DNA from: Cellulophaga sp. F20128
GTDB taxonomy: Bacteria > Bacteroidota > Bacteroidia > Flavobacteriales > Flavobacteriaceae
Assembly: GCF_023015805.1 (NCBI RefSeq)
Contig: NZ_JALKBA010000002.1
Coordinates: 372,001-436,000, forward strand
DNA length: 64,000 bases
Direction: 5' to 3'
Shown: piece after piece, positions 9,262 to 17,835 of the stretch
Layout of the letters: the number at the start of each line of letters is the position of its first letter
Position numbering within the stretch: position 1 is the first letter of the stretch
Notes under the pieces: model-generated
The model's input: only the letters and a program-made list of their open reading frames with translations
Databases searched by the model: none
Told to the model about the DNA's origin: nothing
Position numbers and translations under genes: made by a program

Positions 9262-10587
9262 TTGAAAACAGATACGACGATTACAGATATAGTAGTTAAG
9301 GATGTACGCTTTCCTACGAGCAGAACAATGGATGGTTCAGATGCAATGAACCCAGATCCAGATTATTCAGCAGCATACGTAATATTAAAAACAGATCACC
9401 CAGATGGTTTAGAGGGGCATGGGCTCACGTTTACCATCGGAAGAGGGAATGAACTTTGTGTAGCGGCAATAGAATCTCTTGCGCCTTTAGTCAAGGGTAA
9501 AACATTGGAAAGCTTTACTCAGAATATGGGTGAATTTTGGAAAATGATAACAGGTGATAGTCAGCTGCGCTGGTTAGGGCCAGAAAAAGGAGTCATTCAT
9601 TTGGCAACAGGAGCTGTTGTAAATGCGGTATGGGATTTATATGCTAAAAAAGAAGGGAAGCCATTGTGGCAATTATTGGCAGATATGAGTCCTGAAGAAT
9701 TAATTTCCTGCATAGATTTTACGTATATTACCGATGCAGTTACACCAGAAGAAGGGCTTGCATTATTAAAGAAAAATGAAAGTTCTAAACAAGAACGTAT
9801 CCAGTATTTAAAAGAAAATGGATATCCAGCGTATACAACTTCTGCAGGTTGGTTGGGGTATTCTGATGATAAAATGAGACGTCTTTGCCAAGAAGCAAAA
9901 GCAGAAGGATTTAAGCATATTAAGATAAAAGTAGGTTCTGATTTAAAAGATGATATGCGTAGGGCGGGTATCATTAGAGAAGAAATAGGAGAGGATCTAA
10001 AATTGATGATGGATGCAAACCAGAAATGGGATGTAGATGAGGCTATTAGTTGTATGGCTGAATTAAAAAAGTACAATCCATGGTGGATAGAAGAGCCAAC
10101 GAGTCCCGATGATATTTTAGGGCATGCACGAATTGCAAAAGCAGTTGCACCCATTAAAGTTGCAACAGGAGAACATTGCCAAAATAGAGTTATGTTTAAG
10201 CAGCTAATGCAAGCTGGTGCTATAGAGGTCTGCCAAATAGATAGTTGTAGAGTTGGTGGTGTAAATGAGATTTTAGCGATTTTATTAATGGCAGCCAAAT
10301 TTGAGATTCCTGTTTGTCCTCATGCTGGTGGTGTTGGATTGTGTGAATATGTACAACATTTATCAATGTTCGATTTTATTGCAGTAAGTGGCTCTTTGGA
10401 AGATAGGATTATAGAATATGTAGATCATTTGCATGAGCACTTTTTTGATCCTGTAGTGATTAAAAATGGGGCGTATATGCCGCCGTCAATGGCTGGTTAT
10501 AGTATTACTATGAAGCCAAAATCTTTAGCAGATTATAGCTTTCCAAATGGTATGGTGTGGGAAGACGATAGAAAAACAAATAGTTAA
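9262..10587 (+). CDS. fucD: L-fuconate dehydratase (enolase superfamily)
   Basis: A 441-residue cytoplasmic enzyme of normal FucD length that dehydrates L-fuconate to 2-keto-3-deoxy-L-fuconate. The N-terminal capping domain starts ITDIVVKDVRFPTSRT. The barrel has the KxK motif (HIKIKVGSD), metal ligands in MMDANQ, IEEP and ATGEHCQ, and the FucD-type PHAGGVGLCEYVQHL carrying the catalytic His. The start is TTG: a stop codon (9256-9258) lies two codons upstream in frame, and the next Met is residue 23, which would remove part of the capping domain. It leads an operon with the following dehydrogenase (10 bp gap) and has a candidate AraC site at its promoter. Confidence 0.92.
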   Translation: MKTDTTITDIVVKDVRFPTSRTMDGSDAMNPDPDYSAAYVILKTDHPDGLEGHGLTFTIGRGNELCVAAIESLAPLVKGKTLESFTQNMGEFWKMITGDSQLRWLGPEKGVIHLATGAVVNAVWDLYAKKEGKPLWQLLADMSPEELISCIDFTYITDAVTPEEGLALLKKNESSKQERIQYLKENGYPAYTTSAGWLGYSDDKMRRLCQEAKAEGFKHIKIKVGSDLKDDMRRAGIIREEIGEDLKLMMDANQKWDVDEAISCMAELKKYNPWWIEEPTSPDDILGHARIAKAVAPIKVATGEHCQNRVMFKQLMQAGAIEVCQIDSCRVGGVNEILAILLMAAKFEIPVCPHAGGVGLCEYVQHLSMFDFIAVSGSLEDRIIEYVDHLHEHFFDPVVIKNGAYMPPSMAGYSITMKPKSLADYSFPNGMVWEDDRKTNS

Positions 10588-10597
10588 AAATAAAATA

Positions 10598-11365
10598 ATG
10601 AAATTTAATTTAAAAGGGAAAACGGCTGTAGTTACTGGTGGTGGTTCTGGTATTGGTAAAGCAATATCAATCGCATTAGCGGGACAGGGTGCAAAAGTGC
10701 ATATTTTGGAACTTAATATAGACAACGCAAAAACTACACTAGAAGAGGTAAAGAGTAATGGAGGTGAAGCAGTTGCGCATAGTTGTAATGTTGCAGATAA
10801 AAAAAATGTACAGGCAGTTATAGGTACTATTACTGGTGCCATAGATATTTTAATTAACAATGCAGGTATAGCTCACGTTGGTAATTTAGAAGGCACTGAG
10901 GAGGAAGATTTAGATCGTGTTTATAATGTAAACGTTAAAGGCGTTTACAACTGTATGAGTGCAGTTATTGGTAAAATGAAAGATAAAGGTGGTGTTATTT
11001 TAAATATGGCATCTATAGCATCTTCTGTGGGGATTTCAGATAGGTTCGCTTATTCTATGTCTAAGGGCGCAGTTTTAACAATGACCTATTCCGTAGCTAA
11101 AGATTATGTAGGTTATGGAATTCGATGCAATAGTATGTCTCCAGCGCGTATTCACACCCCATTTGTTGATGGTTTTATTAGTAAAAATTATCCAGGTAGG
11201 GAAGAGGAAATGTTTGAAAACTTATCAAAGACACAGCCAATTGGTCGTATGGGTAAACCAGAAGAAGTTGGAAATTTAGCTTTGTATTTGTGTTCAGATG
11301 AAGCTTCTTTTATTACCGGTACGGATTTTCCTATTGATGGCGGATTTATAAAATTGAATGGTTAA
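10598..11365 (+). CDS. SDR dehydrogenase, probable 2-keto-3-deoxy-L-fuconate dehydrogenase
   Basis: A 255-residue short-chain dehydrogenase with the NAD(P) motif TGGGSGIGK near the N-terminus, the NNAG motif, and the YSMSK catalytic Tyr-Lys. It ends FPIDGGF, as classical SDRs do. I place the start at ATG 10598, because the upstream in-frame extension overlaps fucD and precedes the Rossmann start with unlike residues. Position directly after fucD matches clusters in which an SDR oxidises 2-keto-3-deoxy-L-fuconate to the 2,4-diketo acid. The hydrolase for the next step is at 19.4 kb. The exact substrate is inferred from context. Confidence 0.85.
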   Translation: MKFNLKGKTAVVTGGGSGIGKAISIALAGQGAKVHILELNIDNAKTTLEEVKSNGGEAVAHSCNVADKKNVQAVIGTITGAIDILINNAGIAHVGNLEGTEEEDLDRVYNVNVKGVYNCMSAVIGKMKDKGGVILNMASIASSVGISDRFAYSMSKGAVLTMTYSVAKDYVGYGIRCNSMSPARIHTPFVDGFISKNYPGREEEMFENLSKTQPIGRMGKPEEVGNLALYLCSDEASFITGTDFPIDGGFIKLNG

Positions 11366-11507
11366 AATAAATATGGAGAAAAGGCAATTTGTTCCCTGAT
11401 TTTTACTGGAAAAAAGTAAATAATTTCTCAATTTTGATTAGAATTTTGGATGTTTTTAGGTGTAAAACTTATAAGAGCATCCTTTTTTAAATATAATACT
11501 ATAGAAG

Positions 11508-13751
11508 ATGAAAAAATTTGCAATTGGTGTATTGTTAATTAGTGTAGTACTTTCTTGTGCAGAAAAGGAAACAGGATTGTTGATGGAAACGGCTAGTACT
11601 ATTCCAATTACAGAAATAGATACAAATGATTCTATAATCCGGAAAGCGGCCCATGTAGTGCCAACAACTAATCAATATGAAGCGCTAAAGAATGAGTTTA
11701 TTGCATTTATTCATTTTGGACCCAATACCTTTACCAGAATGGAATGGGGCAATGGAATGGAAAACCCTGAAGTTTTTAATCTCCAGAATTTAGATACAGA
11801 TCAATGGTGTAAAGCGATGAAGGAAGCTGAGATGAAAATGGTGATCATCACTGTGAAGCATCATGATGGTTTTGTGCTTTGGCAAAGTAGGTATACAGAA
11901 CACGGTATTATGTCTACGCCATTTAAGGATGGTAAAGGCGATATTTTAAGGGAATTATCTGAATCTTGTAAGAAGTATGGATTAAAGTTAGGCGTTTACT
12001 TATCGCCAGCAGATTTGTATCAAATAGAAAACAAAGAAGGTTTGTACGGTAATTTAAGTGAATATACAGAGCGTACAATTCCTAGGCCTGTGGCAGGCAA
12101 GCCATTTGAGAATAAAACTACCTTTAAGTTTAAGGTAGATGATTACAATGAATATTTTTTAAATCAATTGTTTGAATTACTTACGGAGTACGGACCAATT
12201 CACGAAGTTTGGTTTGATGGTGCACATCCTAAAAGAAAAGGAGGACAAACTTACAATTACCTCGCTTGGAAAGAATTAATTCATCAACTAGCTCCCAAAG
12301 CTGTTGTTTTTGGAAAACAAGATATTCGCTGGTGTGGCAATGAAGCAGGGCAAACAAGAGATACAGAATGGAACATAATTCCGTACACTGAGGATCCTGC
12401 AAAATTAAATAGGTTTGCAGATTTAACCAATGCATCCTTAGGTCAAAGAGAAGATTTATACAAGGGCAAGTTTCTTCATTACCAACAGGCAGAAACCAAT
12501 ACGTCTATTCGAGCAGGTTGGTTTTATAGGGATGATACAAATCAAAAAGTGCGAAGCTCAGATGATGTTTTTGATATGTATGAACGTTCTGTTGGTGGCA
12601 ACTCAACCTTTTTATTAAATATTCCCCCCAATAGGGAGGGGAAATTTTCACCCCAGGACGTTGAAGTTCTTCAAGAAACAGGGAAGCGCATACGAGCTAC
12701 CTATGCTACAAATTTATTGGCAGGAGCAAGTGGACCTGAGTCTGTTTTAGATGCAGATACAGAAAGCTATGAATTGTTAAGTGATGAAAACAAAGAAATT
12801 ATTATTACTACTTCATCACCTATTACAATAAATCGTTTGGTGTTGCAAGAGGCAATTGCAACCCACAGTGAGCGCGTAGAAATCCATACAGTAGAGGCTT
12901 GGGTCAATGATTCATGGCAAGAAATTGCAAAGGCGACGAATATTGGATACAAAAGAATTTTGCGGTTTCCGGAGGTTACCACAAAAAAGCTTAGAATTAA
13001 AGTTCTGGAATCGAGATTGGCACCGGCTATTTCTAATATCACGGCACATTATTACAAGACACGCCCACCACAACTTTCAATTACTAGAACTGTAGCGGGT
13101 GCTGTTAGTATTCAGCCTAAAAAAGAAGATTTTGTTTGGCACTATTGGAAACCAGATGCTGATGATATATCTAAGAACCTGAATGGTGGTTATGAAATTA
13201 GATATACTACAGATGGTAGTTTGCCAACCAAAGCATCAGCCTTGTTTACCTCACCGTTTTCTGTAAATTCTGGAGAAATAAAAGCTTTGGCATTGGATGA
13301 TAATGAAAAAGGAAGCGTGGCATCTGCCGTTTTTGGTATCCTAAAAAAAGATTGGAAGATTATTGGTGCGGATAGTTCTACTGACAAGCGACTAGGAGAG
13401 CATGTTTTTGATGAAGATGAGAATACCTATTGGTCATCCAATGAAAGTAATGCTTCGCATTACCTAGAAATTGATTTGGGAACAAGCCATACGCTGTCTG
13501 GTTTTGGATATACACCCCAGAAAATTGATGGCAAGGGTATGATAGAAAGAGGATTATTAAAGATAAGTGACAATGGTAAGACTTGGAGAACTGTAGCGGA
13601 TTTTGAGTTCGGTAACCTTATCAACGACCCTACCCAAAGAACCCATAATTTTAAGAGTCCAATTACAACAAGATATATAAGAATTGAATCCAAAGTCATT
13701 GCAGGGGGCGGGAAATCAGCCGCGATAGCAGAATTAGATTTTTTTAATTAA
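11508..13751 (+). CDS. GH29 alpha-L-fucosidase with C-terminal F5/8-type domains
   Basis: A 747-residue lipoprotein (lipobox VLSC, Cys17) that removes terminal alpha-L-fucose with retention. The GH29 barrel (about 55-390) shows FIHFGPNTF, VKHHDGFVLW and the nucleophile motif EVWFDGAH (Asp237). From about 400 there is a discoidin-like segment (VLQEAIATHSERVEIHTVEA), then a chitobiase-type beta-sandwich (YEIRYTTDGSLPTKAS). A final F5/8 C domain (VFDEDENTYWSS, LEIDLG, YIRIES) may bind glycan. The long form with extra domains resembles linkage-restricted GH29 enzymes. It opens the hydrolase block and is followed after 11 bp by the beta-helix gene. Confidence 0.9.
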   Translation: MKKFAIGVLLISVVLSCAEKETGLLMETASTIPITEIDTNDSIIRKAAHVVPTTNQYEALKNEFIAFIHFGPNTFTRMEWGNGMENPEVFNLQNLDTDQWCKAMKEAEMKMVIITVKHHDGFVLWQSRYTEHGIMSTPFKDGKGDILRELSESCKKYGLKLGVYLSPADLYQIENKEGLYGNLSEYTERTIPRPVAGKPFENKTTFKFKVDDYNEYFLNQLFELLTEYGPIHEVWFDGAHPKRKGGQTYNYLAWKELIHQLAPKAVVFGKQDIRWCGNEAGQTRDTEWNIIPYTEDPAKLNRFADLTNASLGQREDLYKGKFLHYQQAETNTSIRAGWFYRDDTNQKVRSSDDVFDMYERSVGGNSTFLLNIPPNREGKFSPQDVEVLQETGKRIRATYATNLLAGASGPESVLDADTESYELLSDENKEIIITTSSPITINRLVLQEAIATHSERVEIHTVEAWVNDSWQEIAKATNIGYKRILRFPEVTTKKLRIKVLESRLAPAISNITAHYYKTRPPQLSITRTVAGAVSIQPKKEDFVWHYWKPDADDISKNLNGGYEIRYTTDGSLPTKASALFTSPFSVNSGEIKALALDDNEKGSVASAVFGILKKDWKIIGADSSTDKRLGEHVFDEDENTYWSSNESNASHYLEIDLGTSHTLSGFGYTPQKIDGKGMIERGLLKISDNGKTWRTVADFEFGNLINDPTQRTHNFKSPITTRYIRIESKVIAGGGKSAAIAELDFFN

Positions 13752-13762
13752 TAAAATTTGAA

Positions 13763-16114
13763 ATGAAATTATTCTCCAAAGTAATAGGTATTGTTTTTTT
13801 AGTCCTTGTAGGATGTAAAACTTCCGTGATTAATATTTATGTTTCATCTACAAAGCCTATTAGTAAAGAAGGTGACAGTAAAGTTGTGGTGTCTCTAGAG
13901 GAGGCTTTAAAAACGGTGTTGGTGTATCGCGAAAACAAGAATAATGCACCAATTCAAATTCATTTAGAGGCTGGAGAGTACCGATTATCTTCACCGATTA
14001 AAATAGGGCCAGAACATGGTGTTGTTGAAATTATTGGAGCAGGAACTGATAAAACTACGATTAAAGGTTCTGAGCTTTTAAATATAAAATGGGAGAAATA
14101 CAACGATCATATTTGGAAGGCACAATTGGATGCAAATACACAATTTGATCAATTATTTTTAAATAATGAACAACAGATTTTAGCGCGTTATCCCAACTAT
14201 GATGAAAATAGTGGACATTGGCAAGGGCATGCTGCTGATGCCATTGCTAAGGAGCGGATCCAAAACTGGACCACCGCTTCAGGAGCAATAGTCCATGCAA
14301 TGCACAGTGGGGAATGGGGTGGATTCCACTTTAGAGCTACTGGAGTAGATGATACTGGAGAATTGGTATTGGAAGGTGGACATCAAAATAATAGGCCTTC
14401 CAAAATGAACCCAAAATATAGAATGGTTGAGAATGTTTTTGAAGAGTTAGATAGCCCTGGAGAATGGTATGTAGACCTTAAGAATACCTTGTTTTATTGG
14501 CCGTCTACAGCTATGGATTTACAAAGTACAATAGCAGAAGGGGTTACTCAAAAGCATTTGATAGAAATTATAGGAACAGAAGAAAATCCGGTACTCGGGG
14601 TCACTATTAAGGGAATAAAGTTTGAACATGCACAACGTACCTTATTTGAAGAGTATGAGCCTTTATTGCGAAGTGATTGGACCATGTATCGAGGAGCGGC
14701 AATTCTTTTGGAAGGAACAAAGGATATCACAATTGCAAATAATGAGTTTACCAATTTAGGGGGGAATGTAATCCTGGTTAGTAATTACAATAGAGGTACT
14801 AAAATTACCGACAACCACATTTACAATTGTGGTGCTTCTGCAATTAGTTTTGTAGGGAGTCCTTCTGCGGTTCGTTCACCATCATTTCAATATTCGGAGT
14901 TTGTTTCTTTAGCTGAAATGGATACGGTAAAAGGACCAAAAAGCAATAAATATCCGGCAGATGCCTTGGTAGACAACAACCTAATTCATAGAATAGGACG
15001 CGTAGAGAAGCAGACGGCAGGTGTGCAAATAGCAATGGCTATGCATATTACGGTAAGTAATAATAGCATCTATGATGTGCCAAGAGCAGGTATTAATATT
15101 GGCGATGGCACTTGGGGCGGGCATATAATAGAATTTAATGATGTGTTTAATACGGTGCTGGAGTCTGGAGATCATGGTGCTTTTAACTCTTGGGGACGCG
15201 ATCGCTTTTGGCATCCAAATAGAGGGAAATTAAATGAGATTGTTGCCAATAATCCTGAAATGCCAAAATGGGACGCCATACATACAACCATAATTAGAAA
15301 TAATAGGTTTAGATGTGATCACGGGTGGGATATAGACTTGGATGATGGATCCTCAAATTACCATATTTATAACAATGTTTGTCTTAATGGTGGATTAAAA
15401 CTTAGAGAGGGGTTTTTCAGAACTGTTGAAAATAATATTATACTAAACAACGGTTTTCACCCGCATGTATGGTTTAAAAATAGTGGAGACGTATTTAAAG
15501 AAAATATTGTTTTTACGGAACATAGGGATATAAGGTTAGCCGAATGGGGAAAAGAAGTAGATTACAATTTCTTTCCTTCCAAGGAGGCCTTAGACGATGC
15601 TCAGAAAAAAGGAGTAGATGCCCATAGTATCTATGGGAGCCTAGAATTTGCTGATGCAGCCAATGGTAATTATGATTTAAAAGAAAATACAGCTGCAGCA
15701 AAAATTGGTTTTCAACCTTTTAAAACAGATGTCTTTGGGGTGAAAAACGAAAAACTTAAAGCCTTAGCCCAAAAACCTACATTTCCTGATTTGTATTTTA
15801 GTGCTAACAGTAAAGCATCAGATAAAGTAACATGGCAACATGCAGTATTGAAAAATATTGAAACAATGGCAGAAAGATCTGCTTCTGGGTTAAATAAAAC
15901 GGCTGGAGTGTTGGTAGTATCACTAGAGGAATCTAGTATATTGAAAAAATCAGGGATTGCCGTTGGCGATGTCATTGTTAGTGCCGAAGGAAAAGAAATT
16001 AATTCAATTGCAGATTTAATCAGTACATATCAAAAACTAAATTGGAAAGGAAAAATTGGATTGGGTATTTTTAGGAATCAAAAAGAACAGCAAATTAACC
16101 TAACAACTAAATAA
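13763..16114 (+). CDS. GH141-like right-handed beta-helix protein with C-terminal PDZ domain
   Basis: A 783-residue lipoprotein (lipobox LVGC, Cys18). A pectate-lyase-like parallel beta-helix spans about 35-640 and is rich in repeats such as NNEFTNLGGNVILVSNYN and DNHIYNCGASAISFVG. This fits GH141, a family with known alpha-L-fucosidase and xylanase members that is common in fucoidan loci. Residues 690-783 form a PDZ-like domain (GLNKTAGVLVVSLEESS, GVAVGDVI-type loop), an unusual tail for a hydrolase. The stop shares an A with the next start (TAATG), so translation is coupled to the first sulfatase. A decayed copy of this C-terminus lies at 17716-17835. The GH141 assignment is from overall pattern, so the activity is open. 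Confidence 0.72.
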   Translation: MKLFSKVIGIVFLVLVGCKTSVINIYVSSTKPISKEGDSKVVVSLEEALKTVLVYRENKNNAPIQIHLEAGEYRLSSPIKIGPEHGVVEIIGAGTDKTTIKGSELLNIKWEKYNDHIWKAQLDANTQFDQLFLNNEQQILARYPNYDENSGHWQGHAADAIAKERIQNWTTASGAIVHAMHSGEWGGFHFRATGVDDTGELVLEGGHQNNRPSKMNPKYRMVENVFEELDSPGEWYVDLKNTLFYWPSTAMDLQSTIAEGVTQKHLIEIIGTEENPVLGVTIKGIKFEHAQRTLFEEYEPLLRSDWTMYRGAAILLEGTKDITIANNEFTNLGGNVILVSNYNRGTKITDNHIYNCGASAISFVGSPSAVRSPSFQYSEFVSLAEMDTVKGPKSNKYPADALVDNNLIHRIGRVEKQTAGVQIAMAMHITVSNNSIYDVPRAGINIGDGTWGGHIIEFNDVFNTVLESGDHGAFNSWGRDRFWHPNRGKLNEIVANNPEMPKWDAIHTTIIRNNRFRCDHGWDIDLDDGSSNYHIYNNVCLNGGLKLREGFFRTVENNIILNNGFHPHVWFKNSGDVFKENIVFTEHRDIRLAEWGKEVDYNFFPSKEALDDAQKKGVDAHSIYGSLEFADAANGNYDLKENTAAAKIGFQPFKTDVFGVKNEKLKALAQKPTFPDLYFSANSKASDKVTWQHAVLKNIETMAERSASGLNKTAGVLVVSLEESSILKKSGIAVGDVIVSAEGKEINSIADLISTYQKLNWKGKIGLGIFRNQKEQQINLTTK

Positions 16115-17694
16115 TGAAGGCAGTAAATGTATTACTTGTAATTGGTGCGTTCATTTTATTTTCAGCTTGTAATGAAACTAAAAAGGAGGCCTTTACCCTG
16201 ATTGAAAAGCAGCCCAATATTATTTATGTTTTAGCGGATGATTTGGGATATGGAGACATAAAGGCTTTTAATCCGAATGGGAAAATAAGCACGCCTTATT
16301 TAGACCAACTAGCAGCAGACGGAATTAAATTTACAGATGCTCATACTTCGTCAGCAGTTTGTACACCAACAAGATATGGTATTCTTACCGGACGCTACAA
16401 TTGGAGAAGCCGATTAAAAAGCGGTGTTTTATCGGGTGTTTCTAAGGCATTGATTCCCAATAGCAGAACAACGGTAGCCTCCTTGCTTAAAAAAAATGGT
16501 TACCATACCGGTTTTATTGGTAAATGGCATTTGGGCTGGGATTGGGCTTTAAATCCGGATTATTCCCTTATAGATAAGGCGCACAATCCTAAAGATTTTG
16601 AAAATATAGATTTTTCCAAAGCAGTGACCAATTCACCAAACGATATAGGGTTCGATTATGCTTACGGACACAATGGTTCCCTAGATATGGCACCTTATGT
16701 GTATGTAGAGAATGGTATGCCTACGAGCATTCCTCTAAAAAATACGATAAATAAGGCGAAGTATACACATTGGCGAGGCGGGCCAACAAGTCCAGATTTT
16801 GTACATACCGATGTAACGCCTAATTTTTTTAGACGTTCTTTTAATTTTATCAAAGAAAACGCTAACAAAGACAAACCGTTTTTCTTGTATTTACCCTTGC
16901 CATCACCACACACTCCCATTTTACCAACGGAAGAATGGTTGGGGAAAAGTGGCTTAAATCCATATGCAGATTTTATGATGCAGATTGATGATTTTATGGG
17001 AAAATTAGTAGCTACCATTGAGGAGGCGGGCATTGCAGAAAATACCATTGTAATTTTTACAAGTGACAATGGTTGTTCCCCTCAAGCAGATTTTAAAATA
17101 TTGGCCGAAAAAGGACACCACCCAAGTGGGGAGTATAGAGGGCATAAAGCCGATATTTTTGAAGGCGGACATAGAGTGCCTTTTATTGTAAAATGGCCAG
17201 CCAAAGTAAAGGCAGGGTCTACATCTGATGCCACAATTTGTACTACAGATTTATTAGCAACTGCAGCAGATATTGTTGGTGTTACTTTGGAAGATAACGA
17301 AGGAGAAGACAGTTTTTCATTCTTGTCGCTACTGCAAGATGGTGCTAAAAACAAATATAAAAGAGAGGTGACAATCCACAGTTCAATTAACGGGAGTTTT
17401 GCTATTAGAAAAGGCGATTATAAATTAATTTTGGCGCCAGGCTCTGCCGGATGGAGCGCTCCTAGACCCAACGCTAAAGAAGCCAAGGATTTGCCAGAAA
17501 TACAGTTGTACAATTTAAAAGAAGATGTTGGTGAAACTCAGAATTTACAGGCATCCCATCCAGAGAAGGTTGCAGAATTGAAACAGTTATTGGCAAAGCA
17601 AATTACCGATGGAAGAAGTACTTCTGGAGCTGTACAAGCCAATGATTCAGTTTCAAATTGGAAACAAATAAAATGGATTACAGCATCGGAATAG
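16114..17694 (+). CDS. S1-family sulfatase (Cys type), tandem copy 1
   Basis: A 526-residue lipoprotein (lipobox FSAC, Cys19) that hydrolyses sulfate esters after conversion of Cys83 to formylglycine. The signature CTPTRYGILTGR starts at Cys83. The metal pair is Asp42-Asp43 (ADDLGYGD), followed by GKWHLGWDW, SPHTPILP and FTSDNGC, and a normal C-terminal subdomain ends the protein. It overlaps the beta-helix gene by one base. It is closely similar to the next gene over the whole length, with equal length and active-site numbering, and differs mostly around residues 100-230 and near 405. Sulfated fucan is the likely substrate; the sulfate position cannot be read from sequence. Confidence 0.93.
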   Translation: MKAVNVLLVIGAFILFSACNETKKEAFTLIEKQPNIIYVLADDLGYGDIKAFNPNGKISTPYLDQLAADGIKFTDAHTSSAVCTPTRYGILTGRYNWRSRLKSGVLSGVSKALIPNSRTTVASLLKKNGYHTGFIGKWHLGWDWALNPDYSLIDKAHNPKDFENIDFSKAVTNSPNDIGFDYAYGHNGSLDMAPYVYVENGMPTSIPLKNTINKAKYTHWRGGPTSPDFVHTDVTPNFFRRSFNFIKENANKDKPFFLYLPLPSPHTPILPTEEWLGKSGLNPYADFMMQIDDFMGKLVATIEEAGIAENTIVIFTSDNGCSPQADFKILAEKGHHPSGEYRGHKADIFEGGHRVPFIVKWPAKVKAGSTSDATICTTDLLATAADIVGVTLEDNEGEDSFSFLSLLQDGAKNKYKREVTIHSSINGSFAIRKGDYKLILAPGSAGWSAPRPNAKEAKDLPEIQLYNLKEDVGETQNLQASHPEKVAELKQLLAKQITDGRSTSGAVQANDSVSNWKQIKWITASE

Positions 17695-17715
17695 GTTTAG
17701 ATTAGTGTTTAAATA

Positions 17716-17835
17716 GAAATGATTTTAAGTGATCTTTCAATATAATAGATCAAAAAATAAAGTAAAAAGAAAGCCCAGAAAGGGGTATTTTTAGAAACAA
17801 AAAAGGAAATACAACCGAACTTAAGAACGAAATAA
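17716..17835 (+). pseudogene. decayed copy of the C-terminus of the GH141-like/PDZ gene
   Basis: One frame through this spacer aligns with the end of the 13763-16114 protein. It reads GVFLETKKEIQPNLRTK-stop where the parent has GIFRNQKEQQINLTTK-stop, and upstream DL...KK...KGVF faces DLISTYQK...GIF. The frame has three internal stops. At the DNA level GGGTATTTTTAG and AAATAATGAAG are shared, and the TAATG junction to the sulfatase start is the same. About 40 codons remain. This is best read as the scar of a tandem duplication that covered the beta-helix/sulfatase junction. Confidence 0.7.

Noticed and set aside
9597-10298. 233-codon open frame on the minus strand
   Set aside because: It lies wholly inside fucD, whose motifs are complete; a shadow frame.
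11448-11488. GGATG...CATCC stem followed by six T after the keto-deoxy-fuconate dehydrogenase gene
   Set aside because: The stem is only five base pairs with a 25-base loop; too weak to call a terminator.
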